NCBI GenBank assembly: GCA_020630175.1
Contig: JAHDBW010000013.1
Location: 1 to 46,618 of the forward strand
Length of the DNA: 46,618 nucleotides
Direction of reading: 5' to 3'
Source of the DNA: Anaerolineales bacterium
Lineage (GTDB): Bacteria; Chloroflexota; Anaerolineae; Anaerolineales; UBA6668
The notes under the pieces were generated by a model that was not told the DNA's origin, did no database searches, and saw nothing but the letters and a program-made list of their open reading frames with translations. The translations under genes and the position numbers were made by a program. This document shows positions 17,185-25,314 of this stretch, piece by piece; positions within the stretch are counted from its first letter, which is position 1; each line of letters opens with the position of its first letter.

Positions 17185-17233
17185 GCCCGAAAAAATCGGG
17201 CGTGAATGGATGTCTATTGCGATTTGTGCCCGA
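17185..17233 (+). promoter_or_regulatory. Switch-like RNA element with two competing hairpins
   Basis: GCCCGA (17185-17190), TCGGGC (17196-17201) and a second GCCCGA (17228-17233) occur in order. The middle segment can pair perfectly with either neighbour, so two mutually exclusive stems are possible. The first stem has an outer helper pairing of TTCGC with GTGAA. The element sits in the 573-base gap 16981-17553, which also holds a 7-base stem at 16999-17005/17032-17038 and a candidate small ORF. I recognise no known riboswitch class. Confidence 0.35.
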
Positions 17234-17324
17234 TGAACTCTGCTGGAAGATCCTATTATTTGGCTATCAGAAAACAACACGTGTGACGCAACGCCGCCGC
17301 ACATTTCAAAAGGACTCAAGCAAC

Positions 17325-17423
17325 ATGACTTACTTAGCAAAATTGATCACCGCTGTAAAACAAACACTCACCATCACGCCTACGGTCTTGATGCCGTCTC
17401 TCGTTGTTGATGTTGAGAATTAG
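17325..17423 (+). CDS. Candidate small ORF, 32 residues
   Basis: This short open frame begins with ATG after a good AAAAGGA site (17308-17314) and encodes a 32-residue peptide with an amphipathic N-terminal half (YLAKLITAVKQTL) and a hydrophobic C-terminal half, ending at TAG. It lies between the competing-hairpin element and the secreted-protein gene at 17554, so it could be a leader peptide or a stand-alone small protein. No family is recognised. The evidence is the ribosome binding site and spacing only; an in-frame upstream extension to 17202 has no comparable site. Confidence 0.35.
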   Translation: MTYLAKLITAVKQTLTITPTVLMPSLVVDVEN

Positions 17424-17507
17424 CGCCGTCGCCGATAAAAGACTATAAGTTATCCCCTGAATTTCCGGGGTTGGTAGAAAAACACAAGCAGATCTCCAGT
17501 TGGGATG

Positions 17508-17523
17508 CTGTTTTGTAAAACAG
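17508..17523. promoter_or_regulatory. Palindromic site upstream of the secreted-protein gene
   Basis: CTGTTTT-GT-AAAACAG is a perfect 7-base-arm palindrome ending 30 bases before the ATG at 17554. It could be an operator or a leader hairpin. The strong AGGAAGGA ribosome binding site lies just after it. Confidence 0.4.
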
Positions 17524-17553
17524 AATTTGGTAATTAGGAAGGAAAAATAGATT

Positions 17554-18129
17554 ATGTTTACTCAGAAGAACGCGTTGAAATTTGCAGTATTGGCCGTCGT
17601 TACCGGTGCATTGATGTTAGGTCTCACATCAACTATCTATGCAGTCGAAGAACCCATTGGCTCTAAAGCCGCGACACCTGCGCCAAAAGCTGCAGTTGTA
17701 ATTCCGGTCCAGAAAGATGATGACCCGGATCCGCCAGTTCAAGAAGACACTAGCTGCGACCCAAACGCGCGCATGTATAACGGCCTTGATGTACGCAACG
17801 TCCAAGCTGGCGGCGTTTACACTGACTCAAAACCAATGCGCTTACACATCACTTGTGACACGCCAGTCGTTGCATATATGCACAACGATAGCGTCCTCAA
17901 AATTTATTTAGCAAAAGGCATGAAAATGTCAGAAACAAGTGTTGATGTTCTAAACTTGGCTAGCGAAGGATCTATTACTATTCCAACGGAAGATGGCCTT
18001 GGCACAATCACGCTCAAGCCGTTTCAGTGGGGCATTTTATACGTCAGCGTAGAGCATCCGACAGATAACAACGGGATGGCCATGCACAGCAAAATTTTAT
18101 GGGGCCATTATGAAATCCCTCCGGGATAA
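17554..18129 (+). CDS. Secreted protein of unknown function
   Basis: This 191-residue protein has an N-terminal signal peptide (FAVLAVVTGALMLGLTS then a likely cut after IYA near residue 30), an Ala/Pro and Asp/Pro-rich spacer (about 31-65) and a compact beta-rich domain with two cysteines (near residues 68 and 100) that could form a disulfide. I do not recognise the family. The ribosome binding site AGGAAGGA is among the strongest in the window, suggesting high expression. It is flanked by two nearly identical terminators (16951-16978 and 18200-18227) and preceded by a long structured non-coding region, so it is an isolated transcription unit. It may be anchored if the signal is not cleaved. 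Confidence 0.7.
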   Translation: MFTQKNALKFAVLAVVTGALMLGLTSTIYAVEEPIGSKAATPAPKAAVVIPVQKDDDPDPPVQEDTSCDPNARMYNGLDVRNVQAGGVYTDSKPMRLHITCDTPVVAYMHNDSVLKIYLAKGMKMSETSVDVLNLASEGSITIPTEDGLGTITLKPFQWGILYVSVEHPTDNNGMAMHSKILWGHYEIPPG

Positions 18130-18199
18130 ACGTTTAGATTATGCCTAAAAAGGGTTAGGCATCGCGGCCCTTATTCCAAAGTATGCGTATGCATTCGAC

Positions 18200-18227
18200 A
18201 AAAAAGCACCCAATTGGGTGCTTTTTT
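18200..18227. terminator. Perfectly palindromic bidirectional terminator
   Basis: The 28 bases AAAAAAGCACCC-AATT-GGGTGCTTTTTT form a perfect palindrome with T-runs on both strands. They sit between the plus-strand secreted-protein gene and the convergent minus-strand Crp/Fnr operon. Confidence 0.92.
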
Positions 18228-18318
18228 GAGTCAGGAGGAGATAGATAAGATGTGTTTGATAAACGCTGCCGCCTTATCAATTGATAAAGCTGCGTCCAGT
18301 TATGTTGTTTTTCCCAAC

Positions 18319-19014
18319 TTATGCCTTCACGAGCGCCTGCAGGGCATAGATATTCAAGAGTTCAATCCGCTTCCTGCCAATTGCAATGAGTCCGCGCATT
18401 TTGAATTCGTTTAGCGTTTGGGTTGTTGTTTCGCGGTAGGTGCCCAGAATTTCCGCTAGATCACGGTGCGTGTAGCCGCAAACGGTTGGCGCGACTGGCG
18501 TAGGTTCTGCCATCTGTAGCAACAATGCGGCTAAGCGTGAGGCAATACTTTGGAATGCGATTTCCTCTAGGCGTTTTTCACTGTTACTAAGTCGGTCGCC
18601 CATCACGGTCATCACGCGCATGGCAACTTTGGGTTCTTGCATCATCAATGCGCGTAATTTGCTGGCATGCATGGCAATTACCATGCTTTTCTCGATTGCT
18701 TGGGCAAATGTGTTGCGCTCTTTTTCTTCAAGCACGGCCATTTCTCCAAAAAGATCGCCCGCACTGCGATTGGTAATCAAAATCTTTTTGCCAGATAAGG
18801 TCATGCGGTAGAGTTGCACTTGGCCTTCTAAAATGAGATAGACCGTGCTGGCAGCATCGCCTGGCATGTAAAACAAGTGATCTGGCTTGACCTTGCGCAC
18901 AAATTCTTGCTGACACAAGCGTTGCTGCTGTGCCGTGGGCAAATCTTGGAATATATATAGCGCCGGCCCACAATGTGTGCCAGCCGGTTGGGAGAGTGTA
19001 ATTGGCATCATCAT
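18319..19014 (-). CDS. Crp/Fnr-family transcription regulator
   Basis: This is a 231-residue DNA-binding regulator. A cyclic-nucleotide-binding-type beta barrel spans about 20-130, with GDLFGEMAVLEEKERNTFAQA in the position of the phosphate-binding cassette. The Gly-Glu is kept but the usual R-A-A-T is changed, so the ligand is uncertain. A winged helix follows, with the recognition motif ILGTYRETTTQTLNEF. No Fnr-type N-terminal cysteine cluster is present. The start is placed at 19014, where ATG overlaps the stop of the upstream gene by four bases (ATGA). It is the last gene of the four-gene minus-strand operon. The usual role is to switch genes in response to a small molecule or redox signal. 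Confidence 0.85.
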   Translation of the reverse strand: MMMPITLSQPAGTHCGPALYIFQDLPTAQQQRLCQQEFVRKVKPDHLFYMPGDAASTVYLILEGQVQLYRMTLSGKKILITNRSAGDLFGEMAVLEEKERNTFAQAIEKSMVIAMHASKLRALMMQEPKVAMRVMTVMGDRLSNSEKRLEEIAFQSIASRLAALLLQMAEPTPVAPTVCGYTHRDLAEILGTYRETTTQTLNEFKMRGLIAIGRKRIELLNIYALQALVKA

Positions 19015-19604
19015 TGTTGTCTCTGGGCTAACCCCATCACAATTTCCCCTTCTTGCCACAGGGTGACTTGGATATTGTCAAAGGTGAAGTCGTGCGATTG
19101 GCCGGGGGCCACATCAATTGCGTTACGGAACTCATACAGCGTATAAGCTTGATTGGTTTCATCTTCCAGATGGATTTGAACTGCGATTGAGTCATCTACG
19201 GTACAGTAGCGCGCGCCGACCATGTCATAGCTTGTGAACTGCATGCGGGTGGGGTGCACCGGCGCAAAATCTAGCTGATCCATTTCTGTTGTGAGTGCGG
19301 CAATGCTGGTGGCGCTGAATTCTGTATCAAAACGGCGGGCGTGGTTGAGCGCAATTTCTGCTGCCACAAGCTCTAGCTGCTGTTGTGAGGCGTAACTACG
19401 CATCCCCCAAACAGTAAGCATGACACACACTAAGAAGGCGGCCATTACCGCAGCAGACCGTTGCCAACTGTGCCACACTGGCGGCGTGGGGTGCTGGCTG
19501 GCGCTAACGATGTCCCCTAAATCGCCCAGTAAATCTGGCGGTAGGGTTGCGTTTTCGTAATAATCGCTGAGGCGTTTGTCTAAGTCAGGTGATGATTTTT
19601 TCAT
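19011..19604 (-). CDS. Putative anti-sigma factor, single-pass membrane protein
   Basis: The 197-residue protein has a short cytoplasmic N-terminus (about 1-49), one membrane helix (about 50-67) and an extracytoplasmic domain (about 70-197). Its gene overlaps the ECF sigma-factor gene by four bases and comes directly after it, the standard layout for a sigma/anti-sigma pair. The N-terminus (PDLDKRLSDYYENATLPPDLL) fits a sigma-binding segment but lacks the HxxxCxxC zinc motif of ZAS-type anti-sigma factors. The function is inferred from topology and position. The extracytoplasmic domain would sense an envelope signal. Confidence 0.6.
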   Translation of the reverse strand: MKKSSPDLDKRLSDYYENATLPPDLLGDLGDIVSASQHPTPPVWHSWQRSAAVMAAFLVCVMLTVWGMRSYASQQQLELVAAEIALNHARRFDTEFSATSIAALTTEMDQLDFAPVHPTRMQFTSYDMVGARYCTVDDSIAVQIHLEDETNQAYTLYEFRNAIDVAPGQSHDFTFDNIQVTLWQEGEIVMGLAQRQQ

Positions 19605-20107
19605 TCAATGCCTCGCTTGCTACTTGGAAAGCGGGCTGGATTGTTCAGCAGTTGTCGTAACAATGATTTTGCACGATGAAGCTTGCTGAGAATAGTGCCA
19701 CGCGGTGTATTGGTAAGTGTTGCCAGCTCTTGGGCGGTGTAATCTTCTACTACAGATAAGTAGAGCATTTCACGCGTTTTGGGATTCAATTGCGCCAGCG
19801 CTGCCTCTAAATCGTGGTCAAAGCTGGGTAAATCAATGTCAAGGTCGCCAATTAGATCAAAAGCGTCTAGCGGCTCATTTGGGAAGTTATTCGTTTGGCG
19901 CACGCCATCATAAAACGTGTGCCGAATAACCACGATCAAATAAGAGAGTTGCCAAGGGCCGCCTTTACGGCTGATCTTTAGGCAGGCTTCTTGTAGTAGA
20001 TCTTGGGCGTACTGATGGTCATGCGCAAGCGATAGTGCGTACCGATAGCCCCGATTTAAAAGATCGTCTAAGTTTGGCGGTGTATGTTGTGGATGAGTAT
20101 GACGCAT
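19601..20107 (-). CDS. ECF-type RNA polymerase sigma factor
   Basis: This 168-residue sigma-70-family protein of the extracytoplasmic-function class has a region 2 (about 14-75, with AQDLLQEACLKI and a DGVRQ-type helix) and a region 4 helix-turn-helix (about 103-158, with REMLYLSVVEDYTAQELATLTNTPRGTILSKLHRAKSLLRQ split over the two helices). The linker is short and acidic. It lies 3 bases after the DUF3105 gene and overlaps the putative anti-sigma gene by four bases. A self-regulated envelope-response operon is likely, but no promoter typical of ECF sigma factors could be assigned upstream of 20716. Confidence 0.88.
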   Translation of the reverse strand: MRHTHPQHTPPNLDDLLNRGYRYALSLAHDHQYAQDLLQEACLKISRKGGPWQLSYLIVVIRHTFYDGVRQTNNFPNEPLDAFDLIGDLDIDLPSFDHDLEAALAQLNPKTREMLYLSVVEDYTAQELATLTNTPRGTILSKLHRAKSLLRQLLNNPARFPSSKRGIE

Positions 20108-20110
20108 CCT

Positions 20111-20716
20111 TTACATCCTAAAATCGCCGTTGACCCCACAAGGCAATGCCTCTGGACCCATTTCTTCATATACACGGTAAAAGTCCGTCAATTGGCGGTC
20201 GTCAAATTCATCTAGATTTAGGCGTTGTTGCCAAGCGAGTGCAGTAATTTTAGACTCCATGTCGCCTTCATAAGGCATCACAATCAGGCGTGCCTCATTA
20301 CAGCGATTGAATGGTGCATTGTTGTAGAACGCTTCTAACTCGCTGCGAACTTCGGCACAGTCTTCTTCGCAACTGTACAAAACAACAACGCCGCCGTGTT
20401 CCATACTGTGTAGCCAGTAGCCTTCATCAATTGGTTCGTCATAAATACCCCATGCCAATGAACTCGAGTAATGATCGCCAGAACTCGGTGGATGGTTGGA
20501 ATATTCAATAGGGGTGCCGGGTTGGACGTGATTGCGTCCATCAGAAATTTCAAAAATGATATTTGGATTGTAAATAGGTTCTGAGATTGTGTCATACCAA
20601 AGTGCGGCGCCAAGTCCTGCTACCAGCAATACAATACCACCAACGCCGAACCAAAGTGGTTTGTTGAAACGTGATACCGTCTCAGTTTTCTTTCTATTTG
20701 TATATTTTTTAGCCAT
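20111..20716 (-). CDS. DUF3105 membrane-anchored protein
   Basis: This 201-residue protein has one N-terminal membrane helix (about 21-40) after a basic segment and an extracytoplasmic DUF3105 domain. Signature residues are NHPPSSGDHYSSS with His75 and His82, and LHSMEHGGVVVLYSC with His103 and His107; these histidines could bind a metal. Four cysteines (two in SCEEDC, one in NRCNEA, one in LPCG) suggest disulfides. DUF3105 has no established function. It is the first gene of the minus-strand operon with the sigma factor, putative anti-sigma factor and Crp regulator, and has a good AGGAGT site (20725-20730). It may be the sensed or regulated envelope component. Confidence 0.8.
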   Translation of the reverse strand: MAKKYTNRKKTETVSRFNKPLWFGVGGIVLLVAGLGAALWYDTISEPIYNPNIIFEISDGRNHVQPGTPIEYSNHPPSSGDHYSSSLAWGIYDEPIDEGYWLHSMEHGGVVVLYSCEEDCAEVRSELEAFYNNAPFNRCNEARLIVMPYEGDMESKITALAWQQRLNLDEFDDRQLTDFYRVYEEMGPEALPCGVNGDFRM

Positions 20717-20785
20717 TTGAAGTTACTCCTACTCAGTAAACGATTCAAATTGCCGTTTGATTGCAAATTGGATATATCCCGGCGT

Positions 20786-20814
20786 TTGGCAATGTATGCA
20801 CTACCTATTACAAT
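20786..20814 (+). promoter_or_regulatory. Promoter of mrp
   Basis: TTGGCA (20786-20791) and TACAAT (20809-20814) are spaced by 17 bases, each matching consensus at five of six positions. The transcript would start near 20821 with a leader of about 90 bases. It lies between the divergent DUF3105 operon and mrp. Confidence 0.6.
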
Positions 20815-20911
20815 TGGTGAAGCGCAACAGCATTTTGCAGTTGTGCCCTTAACTACAATTCCGCGTAATGATGTCTACACTGTATGCATTACGCTTCACA
20901 ATTTACTTTCT

Positions 20912-22009
20912 ATGTTTAAAAGAAAACCGAAACCGCAGCCAATTACGGCTGAAAAGGTCTTGAGTCTGTTGGCTCCGGTCCAAGATCCGCAAACGGGTAA
21001 GAGCATTGTTGACCTAAATATGGTTCATGATGTGCAAACCACAGATGGCAACGTTGAATTTACCGTTGCCGTGGCCGACCCTAACTATCCTTACCAAAAA
21101 GTTGTTGACCGCGAATCACGCCTAACCCTAATGGGTGCCGATGGCGTAAACGGTGTAAAAATCAACTGGATGGTCAACATGCCGCCTTCACCTGAAGGGG
21201 AAGCGGACGCAGCGCAAAACGAACCAACCATTATTGCAGTCGCTTCGGGCAAAGGTGGGGTTGGCAAATCAACCGTTGCTGTGAATTTATCTGTGGCGCT
21301 GGCTGAAACTGGCGCGCGGGTTGGCTTGCTTGATGCTGATATCTACGGCCCAAACTGCAACATCATGATGGGTGTTGAGCGTCCCCGGCCTTCACAAGTC
21401 AAGAAAATGGCACCAGCCGAAAATTTTGGTGTCAAAATCATGAGCATGGGCTTCTTGGTAAAACCAGATCAACCGCTGGTTTGGCGCGGGCCGATGTTGC
21501 ACTCTGCAATCCGCGAATTCTTAGAAGAAGTGGAATGGGGTGAGTTAGATTACCTCGTGATCGACCTGCCACCTGGCACTGGCGATGCGCAACTGAGTTT
21601 GGCGCAAACTACAACGCTCACCGGCGGTGTGATTGTGACCCTACCGCAAGAAGTTTCGCAAGCAGATGCGCGCCGTGGGCTAGAAATGTTCAACCAACTC
21701 AACGTGCCGATTATTGGCGTTGTTGAAAACATGAGCTACTTAGCACTACCAAATGGAGAGCGCATGGATGTGTTTGGCGCTGGCGGTGGCCAAATCTTGG
21801 CTGATGCAGCAGGCGTTGATTACATCGGCGGTATCCCAATGGACCCGAATGTACGCATTGGCGGGGATAGCGGTACGCCAATTATGGTGGCGCACCCAAC
21901 CTCAGAGGCAGCAAAAGCCATGCGTGCGATCGCGCTAGACGTGGCAGCCCGCGCTGATGCCCTACGTGGCGATCAGCCAGACGCAATCCAAATTGAGGTG
22001 ATTGAGTAA
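20912..22009 (+). CDS. mrp: Mrp/ApbC-type P-loop ATPase (Fe-S carrier family) lacking the CxxC motif
   Basis: This is a 365-residue Mrp-family ATPase. An N-terminal MIP18/DUF59-like domain (about 10-90) is followed by a ParA-type P-loop domain with deviant Walker A GKGGVGKS (113-120), the switch segment LLDADIYGPN, and DLPPGTGDAQL. Mrp/ApbC proteins usually bind a bridging [4Fe-4S] cluster through a CPxC motif after ENMSY; here that place (about residue 275) reads YLALPNGER, with no cysteine, so cluster binding must differ or be absent. The start at 20912 begins the conserved sequence; an upstream open extension lacks similarity and would run through the promoter. No ribosome binding site is seen. 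It overlaps the PSP1 gene by one base. Confidence 0.88.
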   Translation: MFKRKPKPQPITAEKVLSLLAPVQDPQTGKSIVDLNMVHDVQTTDGNVEFTVAVADPNYPYQKVVDRESRLTLMGADGVNGVKINWMVNMPPSPEGEADAAQNEPTIIAVASGKGGVGKSTVAVNLSVALAETGARVGLLDADIYGPNCNIMMGVERPRPSQVKKMAPAENFGVKIMSMGFLVKPDQPLVWRGPMLHSAIREFLEEVEWGELDYLVIDLPPGTGDAQLSLAQTTTLTGGVIVTLPQEVSQADARRGLEMFNQLNVPIIGVVENMSYLALPNGERMDVFGAGGGQILADAAGVDYIGGIPMDPNVRIGGDSGTPIMVAHPTSEAAKAMRAIALDVAARADALRGDQPDAIQIEVIE

Positions 22010-22929
22010 TGGCCGCGACGCAAACGCGCACAAACCACGTTGTTGGTGTCCGTTTTAGCGCCGTTGGAAAAATGTATCACTTCAAGGCCAACAAATATCC
22101 AGACCTCAAAGCTGGGGACAAGGTAATTGTTGAGACCAAGCGTGGCCGCCAAATGGGCGATGTGGTCAAGGTATTGCGACCTGAAGACCAAACAGATACC
22201 CGCGCATATAAGACTGTAAAACGCGCCGCTACACCGCGTGACTTGGTCATGCTGCAAATGTGGCAAGAAAAAGAATTGCCGGTGTTGATTGATTGTCGTG
22301 AAGCGGCTTCCACGTTGCGCTTTTCTGGTGTGAAGTGGGTCAAGGCTGAATACAACTATGACGGCTCTACGCTAACAATCTTCTATTCTGTAGATGATGA
22401 TGGCAAAGCCTCAGACGGTGAGATCAAAAAGCTGCGTGATCGCTTGCACAAGGCGTATCCAGATCCACAAATTGTGATGCAGCGCATCGGTCCACGCGAT
22501 GTTGCAAAACTGCTTGGCGGATATGGTGCTTGTGGCGCACCACGCTGTTGCTCTACATTCCTAACGGAATTTAGCCCGATCTCTATCAAGATGGCAAAGG
22601 TGCAAGGGCTCTCGCTCAATCCAGAAGAAATTACTGGCATGTGTGGGCGTTTACGCTGCTGCCTAGTCTTTGAATATGAGCAGTACGCAGAAGCAACCAA
22701 GAAGCTACCCAAGCGTGGCAAACGGGTTGGCACGCCGCATGGGATGGGCAAGGTCATCAACTTGATGCCGCTCAAGAATATTGCCATTGTGGATGTTGAC
22801 TTCACGCGGCATGAAGTGCATCAGGATGACATTATCCCGTGGATGGAGTATGAAGCGCTGATGAAAAAAGCCGCTGCTGGCTGCTCTAAACATGAAGGTG
22901 GCGGCTGCGACTGCGGCGCGGCACACTAA
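22009..22929 (+). CDS. PSP1-domain protein (YaaT-like)
   Basis: This 306-residue protein has a C-terminal PSP1 domain. Typical features are the signal-peptide-free N-terminus VVGVRFSAVGKMYHF, the cysteine-rich GACGAPRCCSTFL and the later CGRLRCCL, ending with the KOW-like segment GKVINLMPLKNIAIVDVDF. In Firmicutes the homologue YaaT/RicT works with RicA and RicF in an Fe-S-bearing complex that acts on RNase Y and phosphorelays; whether that applies here is unknown. An extra cysteine-rich C-terminus (GCSKHEGGGCDCG) ends the protein. The gene overlaps mrp by one base (TAATG), so a joint Fe-S-related role is plausible. Confidence 0.85.
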   Translation: MAATQTRTNHVVGVRFSAVGKMYHFKANKYPDLKAGDKVIVETKRGRQMGDVVKVLRPEDQTDTRAYKTVKRAATPRDLVMLQMWQEKELPVLIDCREAASTLRFSGVKWVKAEYNYDGSTLTIFYSVDDDGKASDGEIKKLRDRLHKAYPDPQIVMQRIGPRDVAKLLGGYGACGAPRCCSTFLTEFSPISIKMAKVQGLSLNPEEITGMCGRLRCCLVFEYEQYAEATKKLPKRGKRVGTPHGMGKVINLMPLKNIAIVDVDFTRHEVHQDDIIPWMEYEALMKKAAAGCSKHEGGGCDCGAAH

Positions 22930-22936
22930 ACAAATA

Positions 22937-22968
22937 AAAAACAGATGCTGGCAATAGCATCTGTTTTT
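22937..22968 (+). terminator. Terminator of the mrp-PSP1 operon
   Basis: A 13-base stem AAAAACAGATGCT/AGCATCTGTTTTT with a GGCAAT loop starts 8 bases after the PSP1 stop codon. It has T-runs on both strands. In 22969-23126 I see only a weak AT-rich promoter region for the next gene. Confidence 0.9.
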
Positions 22969-23126
22969 ATTTAACAAGCCCAACGGAAATTTCAAGCGTA
23001 ATGCGTTAATCAGATTGCATAGAGTTTGTGTCTAGTTTGATTACAAACCGCAATTTGATGTACCATGCGAAAGGGTAGCGTGACAATAGTATTGGTCTCT
23101 TTTTCATTTATCACGCCTGATTTATA

Positions 23127-25208
23127 TTGAAAACTTCTACACTTACTGCCGTTATAGTGGGCTTTGTGATGCTTGCTGCAATGGCTGTCATAACAGTTAC
23201 GGTTGGCTTGGTGGTTTACACCGCACGTCAACCAGCGCCTGAACAAACTGATGCGGTTGTTGTTATTGAGATTCCAACGCTGCCAGCGGGCAATGCGCCT
23301 GCGACGCAAGTGGCGCAGATAGTGCCAACAGCAGTTGCGTCTGATCCACTTAGCACAAGTGCGCCTGCACCCACGGCTGGGCCACAATCTACGCAAGTGA
23401 TTGAAGCACCTGCCACGGCACAGACAGTTCCCAGCACTGATGATGCCCCTACCACTGTGCCGCAAGCGACGGCAATCTCTGCAACGTCAACCTCGGTAAC
23501 CACTGCGGCACCTGCCGAAGCAGAATCTGAGAATTCGACGCCAACGCCAGTTATTTTTACTGCGACGGCAGAGGCATCGTCAACCGCACCTGATGCTGAC
23601 GCTAATACTACGCAGCCTGCAACAGCAACGGTGGCTGCCGGGCAACCGCCAGCGACAAGCACACCAGCAACTAATACTAATTTGCCGACCGCACAGGCTA
23701 CGCCAACCCAAACGGGTACAGCGCAAGCCGTTGCGCAGGTAACAGGGACGCGCACTGCAACGCCAACGCGCACGGCGACTCCAACCCGGACAACTGTGCC
23801 AACGCGCACTGCGACGACTATTTCGCAAAATCAGGCGCAGGTTACGCTGACAACTACCGCAACGCAAACGCCATCTGCAGCGACTGCGACAAACACTGTT
23901 ACTCCAACAAATACAAAAGCTGCAACAGCGACAGCCACGCAGACGAATACAAACACGCCAACGTTAACGAAAACACCAACGCCAACCAAGACCAAAACAC
24001 CGACGGCAACAAAAACGTCTACCGCAACCGCTACGCATACTAAAACAGCAACGGCCACCGCCACAAAGACGCCAACCCGCACAAATACGGCAACGGCAAC
24101 CAATACGAAGACGCCTACACGTACGAACACAGCAACAGCAACGCAGACAAACACGCCAACACGAACGCCAACTGCAACGCCAACGTTTGCTAATAGCGAT
24201 AGTTCATTTTCAGGATTTGGCGCACCACCACAAGTGGGGCCTAGCCCAACGTGGGTGATGCAAGTTGTCCATACGCCATATCCGGCAACCGGGCGCAGCA
24301 AGATTGGGTTACACGTGACGGGGGCCGGTGGTGCAGTTGAGTGGGCACAAGAAACACAGCCGCTTGTAATGAAAGCAGTTAGCGATTTTGGCACGCTCAA
24401 ATTGGTCAAAGAGGTCTCGCCCAACACAATTACGATTGCGCGCATTTACGAGCGTGAGCAAGGTCCGCTGGGCGTGGGTGATGCACGGGCCGCTGCGCGG
24501 GCGTACGTTGACCGTCACATGGCAACGTATCAAGAACATAATGCCTACGTAGACTATTGGGAAGGCTGGAACGAAGTTGGGCAGGGCGAGCACATTGCGT
24601 GGTACGCAGAGTTTGAAGCAGAACGCGCATGTTACATGCACCAACGCGGCTACAAAACGGTAATTGCTAATTTCTCAACGGGGATGCCGCATAACGTCAC
24701 TGAATTTGCGAAATTCTTGCCAGCGATTGAAGCCGGTTTGCAATGTAATGCCGTTCTAGGGTTGCATGAATATGGCGCGCCCACAATGTATCAATGGTGG
24801 ATGCAAGGCTTGCCGGGCGACCCTTGGTACACCGATCGCGGCCCGCTGATTGGGCGCTACCGCCATTGGTATAACGATTTGCTGCTGCCAAGAGGGCTTG
24901 AAATTCCACTTATCATTACTGAAATGGGCATGGATGGTTTAGTCTCTCCTGGCGCTAGGCCGGGGCCAATCTGGGGTGGCTGGAAAGAATCAACTGACTT
25001 CTGGCAACGCAATGGGCTAACCGGAGATCCCGTTCAATTCTATATAGATCAGCTCATTTGGTATGACAGTATTGTGCGCCAAGATGATTATGTATTGGGT
25101 GCAACGATCTACACAATCTCTGGCAATTGTTGTGGTGCAGAGCAATGGTCGTATGACGCAGAGGCGTTATTAGATGATCTTGCTGCTCATGTGCGGGACA
25201 CACGCTAA
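23127..25208 (+). CDS. Membrane-tethered clan GH-A glycoside hydrolase with Thr/Ala/Pro stalk
   Basis: This 693-residue protein is held by an N-terminal membrane helix (about 8-32). A stalk of Thr/Ala/Pro repeats (about 35-350, TATxTKTPT-like units) leads to a TIM-barrel domain (about 365-693). The barrel shows the two clan GH-A marks: WNE in EGWNEVGQG (Glu near residue 482, acid/base) and Glu in [10 protein letters not shown] (near residue 598, nucleophile). The substrate is unknown; GH39/GH5/GH79-like enzymes are the closest types. The start is TTG at 23127, giving Met-Lys-Thr before the helix; an alternative ATG at 23169 would still leave a membrane anchor. The stalk parallels that of the SdrD-repeat protein. 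Confidence 0.75.
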   Translation: MKTSTLTAVIVGFVMLAAMAVITVTVGLVVYTARQPAPEQTDAVVVIEIPTLPAGNAPATQVAQIVPTAVASDPLSTSAPAPTAGPQSTQVIEAPATAQTVPSTDDAPTTVPQATAISATSTSVTTAAPAEAESENSTPTPVIFTATAEASSTAPDADANTTQPATATVAAGQPPATSTPATNTNLPTAQATPTQTGTAQAVAQVTGTRTATPTRTATPTRTTVPTRTATTISQNQAQVTLTTTATQTPSAATATNTVTPTNTKAATATATQTNTNTPTLTKTPTPTKTKTPTATKTSTATATHTKTATATATKTPTRTNTATATNTKTPTRTNTATATQTNTPTRTPTATPTFANSDSSFSGFGAPPQVGPSPTWVMQVVHTPYPATGRSKIGLHVTGAGGAVEWAQETQPLVMKAVSDFGTLKLVKEVSPNTITIARIYEREQGPLGVGDARAAARAYVDRHMATYQEHNAYVDYWEGWNEVGQGEHIAWYAEFEAERACYMHQRGYKTVIANFSTGMPHNVTEFAKFLPAIEAGLQCNAVLGLHEYGAPTMYQWWMQGLPGDPWYTDRGPLIGRYRHWYNDLLLPRGLEIPLIITEMGMDGLVSPGARPGPIWGGWKESTDFWQRNGLTGDPVQFYIDQLIWYDSIVRQDDYVLGATIYTISGNCCGAEQWSYDAEALLDDLAAHVRDTR

Positions 25209-25314
25209 ACGCGACTTGGTGGCCTGACGCGGCATTTATAGGCTAGGGTTCTGTAACTCTCATCTTAGTCAGAACATTGGTGCCGGATTACAAAATTGCT
25301 TTGTGCCAATGCAC

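Noticed and set aside
17270-17310. GTGACGCAACGCC resembling the conserved core of c-di-GMP-I (GEMM) riboswitches
   Set aside because: The partner segments (GCAAACC, GAAA tetraloop and the GCCUCCGGCCU continuation) are missing, so the match is only a short string.
18250-18414. 54-residue plus-strand frame after AGGAGG near 18233-18238
   Set aside because: It overlaps the conserved 3' end of the Crp/Fnr gene on the other strand, follows a terminator directly, and encodes no recognisable domain. The AGGAGG is 11 bases from the ATG and may be coincidental.
20717-20911. N-terminal extension of Mrp by 65 residues from a TTG at 20717
   Set aside because: The extension runs through a strong promoter (20786-20814) and shows no family similarity. 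The conserved sequence begins at the ATG at 20912.
23228-24445. Minus-strand frames rich in Val/Gly/Ala opposite the glycosidase stalk
   Set aside because: They are antisense artefacts of the Thr/Ala/Pro repeat DNA, with no ribosome binding site or family match.
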